From positions 1,857,369 through 1,921,368 of the forward strand of contig NZ_CP100445.1 in NCBI RefSeq assembly GCF_024227435.1: a DNA stretch of 64,000 nt, in the 5' to 3' direction. A program made the translations under genes and the position numbers. Shown here piece by piece: positions 17,061 to 26,302 of this stretch (positions are counted from its first letter, which is position 1; each line of letters begins with the position of its first letter). The notes below the pieces were generated by a model. That model saw only the letters and a program-made list of their open reading frames with translations, was not told the DNA's origin and made no database searches. The stretch is from Natrinema caseinilyticum. Its GTDB lineage: Archaea > Halobacteriota > Halobacteria > Halobacteriales > Natrialbaceae.

Positions 17061-18941
17061 ATGAGCAGCTACGATATCGAGCGGTATCTCAACGTCCGGA
17101 GCGCCTACGGCGCGTCGTTCGGTCCCGAGGGGGAACAGCTCTCGTTTCTGATGGATACCACGGGTACCTCGCAGGTCTGGACGCTCGAGTCCGCACGCGC
17201 CTGGCCAGAACAGCGGACGTTCTTCGAGGAGCGGGTGACGTTCGCCTCGTGGTCGCCCGAGCGGTCGGAGTTGATCTTCGGAATGGACGAAGGCGGCAAC
17301 GAGCGCGCCCAGTTGTTCCGGCTGGATGCAACGACCGGCGAAATAACGAATCTCACCGCGATGCCGGACGCCAAACACCGCTGGGGCGGCTGGAGCGACG
17401 ACGGAGACCGGTTCGCCTTCACTTCGAACCGCCGCGACGAGTCCGTGTTCGACGTGTACGTCCAGGGTCGCGACGAGACCGGCGAGGACGCGCGGCTCGT
17501 TTACGAGGGCGACGGCTGGCTCTCGCTGGCGGGCTGGAGCCCCGACGACTCCCGGCTGCTCGTCTCGCAGGCGTACTCCAACTTCGACCAGGATCTCTAC
17601 GTCCTCGACCTCGAGGCCGACGTGCCGGATCTAGAGTGCGTGACGCCACACGAGGGTGACGTCCGCTATCAGAGCGCGAATTGGGCTCCGGACGGCGAGG
17701 GAATCTACTTCGTGACTGACAGGGGCGGACGCGGAGACGAGACGGAAGGTGGCGCCCGGACCGACGCGGACACCCTCTATTTGGCCTATCTCGACCTCGA
17801 CGGCGGGATGCGGAGCGACCCGGAGGCGGGCGGCATTCGGACCGTCATGGACGGAAACGGGTGGAACGTCGACGGCATCGCCCTGGACGACGACACGGGC
17901 CGATTCGTCTGCTCGCGAAACGTCGAAGGGTACACCGAGTTGACCGTCGGGGAGTTCGACGCCGGCGACCCCACCGAGTACGAGACGTTTCCCGAACCCG
18001 ATCTTCCGGGCGGCATCTCCGGCGGGGTGAGCTTCGATCCGGACGCGGAGCGGTTCGCTCTCTCGACGGCCGGCGACACGGTCAACACGAACGTCTTCGT
18101 CGTCGATATCGAAACCGGGGAAGCGAAACGGTGGACGAGCGCGCCGACTGCGGGCATCCCTCGCGAGTCGTTCGACGAATCCGAACTCGTCCACGTCGAG
18201 AGTTTCGACGGCCTCGAGGTACCCGGCTTCCTATCACTTCCGGACGATCTCGAGGCGGGGAACACACCCGTCATCGTCGACATCCACGGCGGTCCAGAGA
18301 GCCAGCGCCGCCCCTCGTTCTCGAGCGTAAAGCAGTACTTCCTCGACCGGGGCTACGCGTACTTCGAGCCGAACGTGCGAGGGTCGTCGGGCTACGGCGC
18401 CGAGTACGCGGCCCTCGACGACGTCGAAAAACGGATGGATTCGGTCGCCGACATCGAGGCCTGCGTCGAGTGGCTGGCCGCACACCCCGCGATCGATCCC
18501 GACCGGATCGCCGCTAAAGGCGGCTCCTACGGCGGTTTCATGGTGCTCGCCGCGTTGACCGAGTACCCCGACCTGTGGGCCGCCGGAATCGACATCGTCG
18601 GCATCGCGAACTTCGTCACCTTCCTCGAGAACACCGGCGACTGGCGGCGCGAACTCCGCGAAGCCGAATACGGCTCCCTCGCCGAAGACCGCGAGTTCCT
18701 GGCGGACATCTCCCCCATCAACACCGTCGAAAACATCGAGGCGCCGCTTTTCGTCCTCCACGGCGAGAACGATCCCCGCGTCCCGGTCGACGAGGCCGAA
18801 CAGATCGCCGACCGAGCCGCCGAGCACGGGGTCCCCGTCCGGAAACTCATCTTCGACGACGAGGGGCACGGCTTCTCGAAGCTCGAGAACCGAATCGAAG
18901 CCTATTCCGCGATCGCAGATTTCCTGGACGAGCACGTCTGA
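17061..18941 (+). CDS. S9-family serine peptidase (prolyl oligopeptidase/acylaminoacyl peptidase type)
   Basis: The 626-residue enzyme has an N-terminal beta-propeller (residues 1 to about 365) with WD40/TolB-like blades such as VTFASWSPERSELIFG and LSLAGWSPDDSRLLV. An alpha/beta-hydrolase domain follows. The nucleophile serine is in GGSYGGFM (near residue 492), the acid in HGENDPRVP (aspartate near 573) and the histidine in DEGHGFSK (near 604). HGGPESQRRPSF forms the oxyanion region. There is no signal peptide, so it probably acts in the cytoplasm on short peptides. It appears to be monocistronic. The start is the ATG at 17061. Confidence 0.93.
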   Translation: MSSYDIERYLNVRSAYGASFGPEGEQLSFLMDTTGTSQVWTLESARAWPEQRTFFEERVTFASWSPERSELIFGMDEGGNERAQLFRLDATTGEITNLTAMPDAKHRWGGWSDDGDRFAFTSNRRDESVFDVYVQGRDETGEDARLVYEGDGWLSLAGWSPDDSRLLVSQAYSNFDQDLYVLDLEADVPDLECVTPHEGDVRYQSANWAPDGEGIYFVTDRGGRGDETEGGARTDADTLYLAYLDLDGGMRSDPEAGGIRTVMDGNGWNVDGIALDDDTGRFVCSRNVEGYTELTVGEFDAGDPTEYETFPEPDLPGGISGGVSFDPDAERFALSTAGDTVNTNVFVVDIETGEAKRWTSAPTAGIPRESFDESELVHVESFDGLEVPGFLSLPDDLEAGNTPVIVDIHGGPESQRRPSFSSVKQYFLDRGYAYFEPNVRGSSGYGAEYAALDDVEKRMDSVADIEACVEWLAAHPAIDPDRIAAKGGSYGGFMVLAALTEYPDLWAAGIDIVGIANFVTFLENTGDWRRELREAEYGSLAEDREFLADISPINTVENIEAPLFVLHGENDPRVPVDEAEQIADRAAEHGVPVRKLIFDDEGHGFSKLENRIEAYSAIADFLDEHV

Positions 18942-19030
18942 GAGACGGTCCCGCGGTCCGACAACGTCCATCGCAGATTCGGTTGCGCAACCGGTGTCCG
19001 ATAGTGGTTTCTGGCGAATAATTTAGAAAA

Positions 19031-19036
19031 ATATAC
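19031..19036 (+). promoter_or_regulatory. TATA-like element of the first ABC operon
   Basis: An AT-rich patch (gaaaaatatac) ends about 26 bases before the GTG at 19062. This spacing fits a leaderless transcript and supports the GTG as start. Confidence 0.55.
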
Positions 19037-19061
19037 ACGATGGGAGCGTGGATCTCTTCCC

Positions 19062-20006
19062 GTGGCCGCCATTCAGACGATTGGTCTAACCAAACGATAC
19101 GGTGAATCGGTCCTCGCCGTCGACGATCTCGCCCTCACCGTCGAGGAGGGGGAAGTGTTCGGATTCCTCGGTCCGAACGGCGCGGGGAAGTCGACGACGA
19201 TCAATATGATACTCGACTTCGTCCGGCCGACCGACGGAACGGCGACGGTGCTCGGCCTCGACGCACAGGCCGACACGGACGAGATCCGCCATCGGATCGG
19301 CGTCCTCCCCGAAGGGGTGAGCGTCTACGACCGACTCACGGCCCGCGAGCACCTCCAGTGGGTCATCGACACGAAAGGGACCGGCGACGATCCCGACGCC
19401 ATTCTCGAGCGGGTCGGCCTCGCCGGCGACGACGCAGACCGCCCCGCCGGCGACTATTCGAAAGGGATGGCTCAGCGCCTCGGCTTCGGGATGGCGCTGG
19501 TCGGCGATCCGGACCTCCTGATTCTCGACGAGCCGTCCTCTGGGCTCGACCCCGCCGGGATGCAGGAGATGCGCGATATCATCGCCGAGGAGGCGGATCG
19601 CGGAACGACGGTCTTCTTCTCGAGTCACATCCTCGGGGAAGTCGAAGCGGTCTGCGACCGGATCGGAATCATGAACGAGGGGCACCTGGCCGCGACCGGT
19701 ACCCTCGGCGAGCTCCAGGACGAACTCGACCTCGGCGTCCCGATCACCCTGAAAGTCGACGCCGTCCCCGAGTCCCTCGAACTCGAGCACATCGAGGGGG
19801 TCCGCTCGGTTCAGGTCGACGGAACCACGATCACGGCGACCTGCGCGGAGCCGGCGGTGAAAGCCGACGTCGTTCGTCGAGTGCTGTCGGCGACGGAAAT
19901 TCGCGACATCATCTCCGAAGACGTCTCGGTCGAACAACTGTTCCACACGTACACGAACGGGGAGTCGGCGGACGACGCGGCCCTCGCACCGGAGGTGACG
20001 GCATGA
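19062..20006 (+). CDS. ABC-2 type transporter ATP-binding protein, copy 1
   Basis: This 314-residue ATPase has Walker A GPNGAGKSTT (near residue 38), the Q-loop region HRIGVLPEGVSVYDRLTAREHL, the ABC signature YSKGMAQRL, Walker B LLILDEPSSGLDP and the H-loop SSHILGEVEAV. The roughly 80-residue C-terminal extension resembles those of drug- or bacitracin-type ABC-2 exporters. The start is a GTG in line with a TATA element. Its stop overlaps the permease ATG (ATGA, 20003-20006), so translation is coupled. A close paralogue lies 1.9 kb downstream. The substrate is unknown. Confidence 0.92.
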   Translation: MAAIQTIGLTKRYGESVLAVDDLALTVEEGEVFGFLGPNGAGKSTTINMILDFVRPTDGTATVLGLDAQADTDEIRHRIGVLPEGVSVYDRLTAREHLQWVIDTKGTGDDPDAILERVGLAGDDADRPAGDYSKGMAQRLGFGMALVGDPDLLILDEPSSGLDPAGMQEMRDIIAEEADRGTTVFFSSHILGEVEAVCDRIGIMNEGHLAATGTLGELQDELDLGVPITLKVDAVPESLELEHIEGVRSVQVDGTTITATCAEPAVKADVVRRVLSATEIRDIISEDVSVEQLFHTYTNGESADDAALAPEVTA

Positions 20007-20824
20007 GCACCCTCGAGGTCGCGAAGAAGGACTTCCTCGACGTCCGGCGGGCCAAGATGATCTGGTTCGTCGGCGGGCTCTACGCCTTCTTCCTGGCGCT
20101 GCTGTTCTTCGTCGGACAGAACAACGTTCCGAATCCGGACGTCAAGAACACGCTGTGGAACTTGACCGGGACCGGTGCGATGATCATCCCGTTGATCGCC
20201 CTCGTCTCGGCGTACCTCGCGATCGCCGGCGAACGCGAGTCCGGCAGCGTGAAGTTTCTCCTGTCGATACCCAACAGCCGTCGCGACGTCGTTCTCGGGA
20301 AGTACCTGACGCGAACGACCATCGTTACGGTCTCGATCCTCGGTTCGTTCCTGATCGGCGCCGTCCTCTCGCTGCTCTGGTACCCGACGTTCGAGGCGAC
20401 GTTCTTCGTCGGTATCGCGGCACTGACGGTCCTCTATGCGCTCACCTACGTCGCCGTCGCGATCGGGATCTCCGCCGCGACGTCGTCTCGCTCCCGTGCG
20501 ATGGGCGGCGCGATCGGCTTCTTCTTCGTGACCAACGTGTTGAACCTGCTCGGACCGCTTCGACTCGCTATCGAGTACCTGTTCAACGACCTCGCGGGGC
20601 TCGATATCGCTGCGAATCAGATCCGCTTCGTGCAGTCACTGATCAGTCCGACAGTTGCGTACGTAAATTCGACCGGCCTCGTCTTCCCCGACGGGTTCCG
20701 GTCCGTTCCGCCAGATATCCCCTGGTTTCTCGAGGGCGAGGTGATGGTCGTCATCCAGCTCGTCTGGCTCGTCGTCCCGATCGCACTCGGTCTCTGGACG
20801 TTCGAGCGCGCCGGCCTCGGGTGA
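20003..20824 (+). CDS. ABC-2 type transporter permease, copy 1
   Basis: The 273-residue permease has six predicted membrane helices. It begins with a cytoplasmic segment (STLEVAKKDFLDVRRAKM), typical of NosY/ABC-2 permeases, then has a large loop with IAGERESGSVKFLLSIPNSR (the conserved coupling helix) and RSRAMGGAIGFFFV. It partners the ATPase encoded directly upstream, with a 4-base overlap. The likely function is export of a small molecule or a lipid-like compound. Confidence 0.92.
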   Translation: MSTLEVAKKDFLDVRRAKMIWFVGGLYAFFLALLFFVGQNNVPNPDVKNTLWNLTGTGAMIIPLIALVSAYLAIAGERESGSVKFLLSIPNSRRDVVLGKYLTRTTIVTVSILGSFLIGAVLSLLWYPTFEATFFVGIAALTVLYALTYVAVAIGISAATSSRSRAMGGAIGFFFVTNVLNLLGPLRLAIEYLFNDLAGLDIAANQIRFVQSLISPTVAYVNSTGLVFPDGFRSVPPDIPWFLEGEVMVVIQLVWLVVPIALGLWTFERAGLG

Positions 20825-20960
20825 CGAATCCGATCGCCCCGCACGATATCGATTCGGTCGATTCCATCGGGGTTTCCCGTCTCGTCCGGAACTGCTCGAC
20901 CCGTTCAGTTCGTCAGGCCGAACGGAGACCACGATCTGTTCGACCCCTATACTACAAAAA

Positions 20961-20968
20961 CTATACGG
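20961..20968 (+). promoter_or_regulatory. TATA-like element of the second ABC operon
   Basis: The sequence ctatacgg, preceded by another AT-rich ctatact, is centred about 27 bases before the ATG at 20992. The second operon therefore seems to have its own promoter and a leaderless transcript. Confidence 0.55.
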
Positions 20969-20991
20969 TAATCGGATGTGAAATCCCACTT

Positions 20992-21933
20992 ATGACCGCT
21001 ATTCAAACAACCGAACTTACCAAACGCTATGGCAAGTCGGTCCTCGCTGTCGACGATCTCGACCTGACCGTCGAGGAGGGGGAAGTGTTCGGATTCCTCG
21101 GTCCGAACGGCGCGGGGAAGTCGACGACGATCAATATGCTCCTCGATTTCGTCCGACCGACCGACGGAACGGCGACGGTGCTCGGCCTCGACGCACAGAC
21201 CGAGAGCGACGAGATCCGCCATCGGATCGGCGTGCTTCCGGAAGATGCGAGCCTGTACGACCGGCTCACCGCACGCGAACACCTCAAGTGGGTCATCGAC
21301 ACGAAAGGAGCCGACGACGATCCAGGGTCGATGCTCAAACGCGTCGGCCTGTACGACGACGGATACCGGCCCGTCGGGGAATACTCGAAAGGGATGGCCC
21401 AGCGGCTGGGGTACGCCATGGCGCTGGTCGGCGATCCGGAGTTGCTGATTCTGGACGAACCCTCGTCCGGACTGGACCCGTCGGCGCGACAAAAGATGCG
21501 CAACAGTATACAGAAGCAAGCCGCCAGGGGGACGACCGTCTTCTTCTCGAGTCACATTCTCGGTGAAGTCGAATCCGTCTGCGACCGGGTCGGAATCATG
21601 AAGGAGGGAAGTCTGATCGCGACCGGGACGATCAACGATCTGCAGGGCGAACTCGACCTCGACGCGACGATCACGCTCGAGGTCGAACGAGCCCCGAAAA
21701 ACCTCGCACTTCACCGGCTCGACGGCGTCCGATCGGCCAGCATCACGGGGACGACGATCACCGTGACCTGTACCGACTCCGCGAGCAAGGTCGACGTCGT
21801 CCGTCACATCGCGTCCGCGACGGAGATACACGACATCATCTCCGAGAACGTCTCGCTCGAGCAACTGTTCAATACGTACACGAACGGGGAGCAACGGGAC
21901 GGGGAGAAACCGGCCATCGAGGTGTCGGCATGA
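20992..21933 (+). CDS. ABC-2 type transporter ATP-binding protein, copy 2
   Basis: This 313-residue ATPase has Walker A GPNGAGKSTT, signature YSKGMAQRL, Walker B LLILDEPSSGLDP and H-loop SSHILGEVESV. It is closely similar to the gene at 19062 along its full length. The DNA around Walker A is identical for 72 bases. The most divergent parts are the helical region after the Q-loop and the C-terminal 80 residues. The stop overlaps the downstream permease ATG (21930-21933). It is one half of a duplicated ATPase/permease operon. Confidence 0.92.
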   Translation: MTAIQTTELTKRYGKSVLAVDDLDLTVEEGEVFGFLGPNGAGKSTTINMLLDFVRPTDGTATVLGLDAQTESDEIRHRIGVLPEDASLYDRLTAREHLKWVIDTKGADDDPGSMLKRVGLYDDGYRPVGEYSKGMAQRLGYAMALVGDPELLILDEPSSGLDPSARQKMRNSIQKQAARGTTVFFSSHILGEVESVCDRVGIMKEGSLIATGTINDLQGELDLDATITLEVERAPKNLALHRLDGVRSASITGTTITVTCTDSASKVDVVRHIASATEIHDIISENVSLEQLFNTYTNGEQRDGEKPAIEVSA

Positions 21934-22745
21934 GCACGTACGCCGTCGCGAAGAAGGACTTCCTCGACGTCTGGCGATCCCGGATTATCTGGTCCGTGAG
22001 CGTACTGTACGTTTCCGTCGTGGTTCTGTTTTTGTACACCGAAAAAAACACCGTTTCGAACCCGGACGTACAAAGCGCGCTGGTGAATCTGACCGATGTC
22101 GGTGCGATGTTCATCCCGCTGGTCGCCCTCGTCTCGGCGTACCTCGCGATCGCCGGCGAACGCGAGTCCCAGAGTATCAAGTACCTGCTGTCGGTCCCGA
22201 ACAGTCGTCGCGACATCGTCATCGGAAAGTATCTGTCCCGGGCGACCATGGTCTCCATCTCGATTATCTGTGCGTTTCTGATCGGCGGGGGACTCGCACT
22301 CAACTGGTATGCCACGCTCGATCCCGAACTCTTCGCCAGCATCGCGGCCCTGACGCTCCTCTATACGCTGACCTACGTCGCCGTCGGGATCGGTATTTCC
22401 GCCATGGCGTCCTCCCGATCGCGTGCGATGGTCGGCGCGATCGGCTTCTTCTTCGTGACCAACGTGTTGAACCTCTTTGGGCCGCTAGAGCGGACCCTGA
22501 AATTCCTCCTGAACGATCTCGCCGGCCTCGGAGTGCCCGATTTGCACATCAAGTTCGTTCAGGTTCTCATCAGTCCGACAGCCGCGTACCTCGTCGCGAC
22601 ACCGCTCGTGTTTCCGCGGCAGTCGATTCCGGCCAGCACGCCGTGGTATATGCGGGGAGAAGTCGCGATCGCCATCCTGGTCGCCTGGATCGTGTTTCCG
22701 GTGGTGATCGGTCTCTGGCGATTCAAGCGCATCGACATCAGTTGA
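21930..22745 (+). CDS. ABC-2 type transporter permease, copy 2
   Basis: This 271-residue permease has six predicted helices and matches the copy-1 permease in layout: a STYAVAKKDFLDVWRSR start, an IAGERESQSIKYLLSVPNSR coupling region, and RSRAMVGAIGFFFVTNVLNL. The first external loop and the C-terminal loop diverge most, which could change substrate choice. Translation is coupled to the ATPase gene by an ATGA overlap. Confidence 0.92.
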   Translation: MSTYAVAKKDFLDVWRSRIIWSVSVLYVSVVVLFLYTEKNTVSNPDVQSALVNLTDVGAMFIPLVALVSAYLAIAGERESQSIKYLLSVPNSRRDIVIGKYLSRATMVSISIICAFLIGGGLALNWYATLDPELFASIAALTLLYTLTYVAVGIGISAMASSRSRAMVGAIGFFFVTNVLNLFGPLERTLKFLLNDLAGLGVPDLHIKFVQVLISPTAAYLVATPLVFPRQSIPASTPWYMRGEVAIAILVAWIVFPVVIGLWRFKRIDIS

Positions 22746-22792
22746 TCGCCATTACCCACGAAACGGGGGCCGTCTCGTCTCTCCTCGATCGA

Positions 22793-23854
22793 TCAGTCGA
22801 TGACGCCGGTTTTCGTCGCGACGTCTCGAGCCGCTCGCTCGTTCATCCCGTCGCCGAGGATCGTGTAGCGATCGCGGATCTCGTGGCAGGTCGTCAGCGC
22901 CTCGACGACGGTCTCGTCGTCGATGCCGAGTTCGGCTGCGGTCGTCGGGGCGTCGATACTCGAGAGCGCGGCCCGGATATCTCGCCAGATACCTCGATCC
23001 CCGCCGTGGAGATACGCGGTCATGATCGAGCCGACACCGACCTGATGACCGTGGAGGGCGGCGCCGGGCGCCAGCCGGTCGAGTTGATGAGAAAAGAGGT
23101 GTTCGGCGCCGCTCGCTGGCCGCGACGAGCCGGCGATGCTCATCGCGACGCCCGATGACATGAGCGCCTTCGTGACGATCCAGGCCGACTCCTCTAGCCC
23201 CGGCCGGATCAGGTCGGCGTTGTCCACGAGGATTTCGGCGGTCATTTCCGAGAGGGCGGCCGCGTACTCGGAGTACTCGACGTCTTGTAACCGCTTTGCG
23301 AGCCGCCAGTCCATCACGGCGGTGTAGTTGGAGATGATGTCGGCACAGCCAGCCGTCGTCAGCTCCCACGGCGCATTGGCGAGAATGCCGGTATCGGCGA
23401 CGACCGCGAGCGGTGGCTCGGCGGCGACGCTGTGGCGCGAATCCCCGTCCGGGACGGAGCCGCGATTGCTGACGATTCCGTCGTGGCTCGCCGCGGTCGG
23501 GACGGAGAGAAAGCCCATCTCGAGGTGGTAGCTCGCGAGTTTCGCGATGTCGATCGCTTTGCCGCCGCCGATTCCGACGAGGTACGTGGCCGCCTCCGTT
23601 TCGGCGATCTCGATTACGCGCTCGACAGCGTCGAACGTCGCCTTTTCGATCGTAACGATGGCTGGCTCGATTCCAGCGGCTTCGAAGTCGGCCGCGATCG
23701 GGTCCGCGGCGACCTCTCGAGGCGTCGGACTCGTGACGAACAGCGGCCGCCCCTGCAGATGGAGATCGTCGACCACGTCGACGACCTCGCTGCGAACGCC
23801 GTGACCAACGACAACGTTTCGCGGGAGGCGGATCCACGTCGACTTCTCGAACAT
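22793..23854 (-). CDS. egsA: sn-glycerol-1-phosphate dehydrogenase
   Basis: The 353-residue enzyme makes the sn-glycerol-1-phosphate backbone of archaeal membrane lipids from dihydroxyacetone phosphate with NAD(P)H. It belongs to the iron/zinc-type dehydrogenase superfamily. The nucleotide-binding motif is VGIGGGKAIDIAKL. FLSVPTAASHDGIVSNR is a family signature. Metal ligands are in the TAGCADIISNYTAV aspartate, the SGAEHLFSHQLD histidine and the LHGHQVGVG histidine. The start ATG at 23852-23854 gives the usual length; the open frame upstream is not coding. It is convergent with the ABC operon (47 bases) and divergent from the M48-like gene. Confidence 0.95.
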   Translation of the reverse strand: MFEKSTWIRLPRNVVVGHGVRSEVVDVVDDLHLQGRPLFVTSPTPREVAADPIAADFEAAGIEPAIVTIEKATFDAVERVIEIAETEAATYLVGIGGGKAIDIAKLASYHLEMGFLSVPTAASHDGIVSNRGSVPDGDSRHSVAAEPPLAVVADTGILANAPWELTTAGCADIISNYTAVMDWRLAKRLQDVEYSEYAAALSEMTAEILVDNADLIRPGLEESAWIVTKALMSSGVAMSIAGSSRPASGAEHLFSHQLDRLAPGAALHGHQVGVGSIMTAYLHGGDRGIWRDIRAALSSIDAPTTAAELGIDDETVVEALTTCHEIRDRYTILGDGMNERAARDVATKTGVID

Positions 23855-23987
23855 ACCTGACCCGACACACCCACGGGACATGTGCTTTTCCTCATCACCG
23901 CGGGGGTCAATACGAACACCGCCGTGACTCGAGACGACGGACCGGACGCTCGAGACCGACCGTTGGTTTCGACCCGATCGCCGATGG

Positions 23988-23997
23988 TATAGTATTT
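23988..23997 (+). promoter_or_regulatory. TATA-like element upstream of the M48-like gene
   Basis: The sequence tatagtattt is centred about 25 bases before an ATG at 24017. It points to that ATG as the original leaderless start, although the frame has a TGA eight codons later. Confidence 0.5.
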
Positions 23998-24067
23998 CCG
24001 ACGCCAATTTTCGAATATGATCGCTGCGTCCGTACTCTGACTCGGCCTGCTCGGTATCGGCTACGGT

Positions 24068-25096
24068 GTGGGAAGACTGTACGGGGTGTACTCGCTTCGA
24101 CGAGACGGCGACACCGAACACCGATCGCGCGGGACGTACCGAGTCCTGTTTCTCGTCGGAATCGGGGCCGGAATCGCCCTTACGCGTTCCGGACTGCTCG
24201 AGACGACCGAGGCCACGCTGTCGGCCGTCTATCCGACACTGGCAGCCGTGACGCCGCTCGTCTGGACCCCCGTATTCGCCGGTTCGATCGTCGTTGTCCT
24301 CGCGACGTACCTCGGAATCTTCCCGTACGCACGAACGCGTCGCGGACTCGAAATCAGCGCCGCGACAGCGGTCGCCCGTCTCGCCAAGTATCTCCTCGCA
24401 CTGACACTCTTCGTACTCGGGGTGTTCGGACTCGCGTCGGTGCTCCTCAGTGCGTCGGACCCACATCCAGTGCTGATCCCGGTCGTCTTCGTGGTCCTCA
24501 CGATCGGCGTCTACAGCTGGTCACAGTACCGAATACGGCTTACCCAAGCGATTTCGGAGCCGACCGACGATCACCGGCAGCGACTGGCGACCGCGGCCGA
24601 TCGGGCCTCCCTGACGGCGACGATCGAGGGCGTATTTCCGGGTCGTGAAACCGAGGTAGCCGGTCTCTATCTCGACGGACCGTTCTGGAACAGGCGCGTG
24701 TATGCAACCGATCACGCGTTCGACGTCCTCGACGACGACGAATTAACGGCGCTGTGTGCGCGTCTGAGCGCCGCCGACGAAGCGAAGATCCTCGAGCGAC
24801 AGGCGCTCACCGTCAGTGTGGCCTTCGGCCTGTTCGTAACGCTGTCCGTCTGGGTCTCGTTTCTGCTCGCACTCGCGGGCGTCGTCCTCGCGTGGCTGCT
24901 CCTCACCCGGCACCTCCAGCGCGTCGAGTTCGCCGCCGACCGCCGCGCGGCTCGAGCGGCCGAGGCCGATAGCCTCACGAGCGCGTACGAAACCGGCCAG
25001 AACCTGTCCGACGATCGGAGCCGGGTCCACGAACGGCTCGCATCGACGCCGTCGAGGGCACGACGGCTCGAGCGACTTCGAGAGATGGAAGCCTGA
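24068..25096 (+). CDS. M48-like membrane protein without a zinc-binding HEXXH motif
   Basis: The frame from GTG at 24068 gives 342 residues with four hydrophobic helices in the first 145 residues and two more near 255-290. The layout follows Ste24/HtpX-like M48 peptidases: YATDHAFDVLDDDELTALCARL stands where these enzymes have DDELxAVLAHExxH, and EFAADRRAA matches the third-ligand helix. The HEXXH itself is absent (ARLSAADEAK), so it should be catalytically inactive as a metalloprotease. The expected start is 51 bases upstream at 24017, where an in-frame TGA at 24038-24040 breaks a hydrophobic N-terminus (MIAASVL, stop, LGLLGIGYGVG). It may be a pseudogene or use the GTG. It ends exactly where the convergent SDR gene ends. 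Confidence 0.6.
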   Translation: MGRLYGVYSLRRDGDTEHRSRGTYRVLFLVGIGAGIALTRSGLLETTEATLSAVYPTLAAVTPLVWTPVFAGSIVVVLATYLGIFPYARTRRGLEISAATAVARLAKYLLALTLFVLGVFGLASVLLSASDPHPVLIPVVFVVLTIGVYSWSQYRIRLTQAISEPTDDHRQRLATAADRASLTATIEGVFPGRETEVAGLYLDGPFWNRRVYATDHAFDVLDDDELTALCARLSAADEAKILERQALTVSVAFGLFVTLSVWVSFLLALAGVVLAWLLLTRHLQRVEFAADRRAARAAEADSLTSAYETGQNLSDDRSRVHERLASTPSRARRLERLREMEA

Positions 25097-26143
25097 TCAG
25101 AACGTCTCGAGAATGCCGAGTACGCGCTCTTCGGCCTCTCGGTCCGGACCGATTTCGTCCCCGTTCCGGTCGCTCTCGAGGTGATCTTCGACCGTCCGGT
25201 CCATCGCCTCCACGAGCGGTGTCGACTCCCAGCCCAGTGCGGCGAGTTTTGCCGTCGAGAGGACGTGCGGGTAGGTCCGGTAGAGCGGATAGTCGTCGAG
25301 TTCGAGCCCGCCGGCCGCGAGTTCGCGGGGGCCGGCGTGGACGAGTTCGACGTCGCCCGCTCTCGGCTCGCTCTGCTCGCCGTTCGCGTGTTCCGTGGGG
25401 CTGTCCGCCACGTTACCCAGCGACTCGGCGATCAACTCGATCATCTCCGCGAGCGTCACGAGCCGCCGGTCGCCGACGTTGTAGGCCTCGCCGGCCGCGC
25501 CGCGTTCGGCGACGAGCCGGAGCGCGCTGGCGACGTCCGCGACGTAGACGCGGTGGCGGAGATTCGTCCCGTCCCCCGGAACGAGGATGCGGTCGAAGCG
25601 GTTGACGCGGTCGATCCACCAGTCCAGCCGTTCGGTGTAGTCGTGTGGCCCGTAGACGATCGGCGGGCGGACGACCATCGCACGGACTCCGTCCTCGGCC
25701 GCCGCGAACGCCGCCCGATCGCCCTCGGCCTTTCGATTGCCGTAGGTTTCGAAGGTGTCATCGACCGCTTGTTCGGCCGTACACGTCTCGAGCGGCGTTT
25801 CGCCTTCCCGCTTGGGAATCTCTTCGCGGCCGTACGCTGCACCGCTCGAAACGTAGACGTAGGCCTCGGAATCGTCGAATATCCGGGTTGCAGCCCGGAC
25901 GTCACTCGGGTGATAGACGACGCAGTCGAAGACCGCGTCGGGATCGACCGTCGTCGCGGCCGCCTCGAGAACCGTCTCGTTCGTCCTGTCGCCCTCGACG
26001 TGGTCGACGCGGTCGTCGTCCGCGTACGGATTCTCGCGATTACCTCGAGTGAGTAGCGTCACGTCGTATCCGTGATCCAGCAGTTCGGCGACGAGGTGCC
26101 GACCGATGAAGCGAGTGCCGCCGATGACGAGCGCGGTGTCCAT
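25097..26143 (-). CDS. NAD-dependent epimerase/dehydratase, extended SDR family
   Basis: The 348-residue protein has an N-terminal Rossmann fold with VIGGTRFIGRHLVAELL, the acidic residue DRVDHVEGDR, and the catalytic YxxxK as YGNRK near residue 140. PPIVYGPHDYTERLDWWIDR and YNVGDRRLVTLAEMIELIA follow. GGTRFIG at the N-terminus is typical of a haloarchaeal NAD-dependent epimerase subgroup related to chloroplast RNA-binding-like SDRs. The sugar or other substrate is not evident. It meets the M48-like gene end to end with no spacer. Confidence 0.88.
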   Translation of the reverse strand: MDTALVIGGTRFIGRHLVAELLDHGYDVTLLTRGNRENPYADDDRVDHVEGDRTNETVLEAAATTVDPDAVFDCVVYHPSDVRAATRIFDDSEAYVYVSSGAAYGREEIPKREGETPLETCTAEQAVDDTFETYGNRKAEGDRAAFAAAEDGVRAMVVRPPIVYGPHDYTERLDWWIDRVNRFDRILVPGDGTNLRHRVYVADVASALRLVAERGAAGEAYNVGDRRLVTLAEMIELIAESLGNVADSPTEHANGEQSEPRAGDVELVHAGPRELAAGGLELDDYPLYRTYPHVLSTAKLAALGWESTPLVEAMDRTVEDHLESDRNGDEIGPDREAEERVLGILETF

Positions 26144-26302
26144 GTGTGGGCGTCACGGTTCTGGGAGAAAACGGTGGCGGACCGGCGCGTGACAGTCGAT
26201 GACGGTCGACGAACCTCGGCGCGGCGCGGGGACGGAAATCAGTAAGTGCGGTGACGGTCAGGGGAGGGTTCTATTGGCCCGTTCGTGGTAGCGCGATCCG
26301 GT

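Noticed and set aside
24038-24040. TGA as a possible selenocysteine codon in the M48-like gene
   Set aside because: No sign of selenocysteine machinery or a nearby SECIS-like element, and haloarchaea are not known to use it; a hydrophobic helix has no need for the residue.
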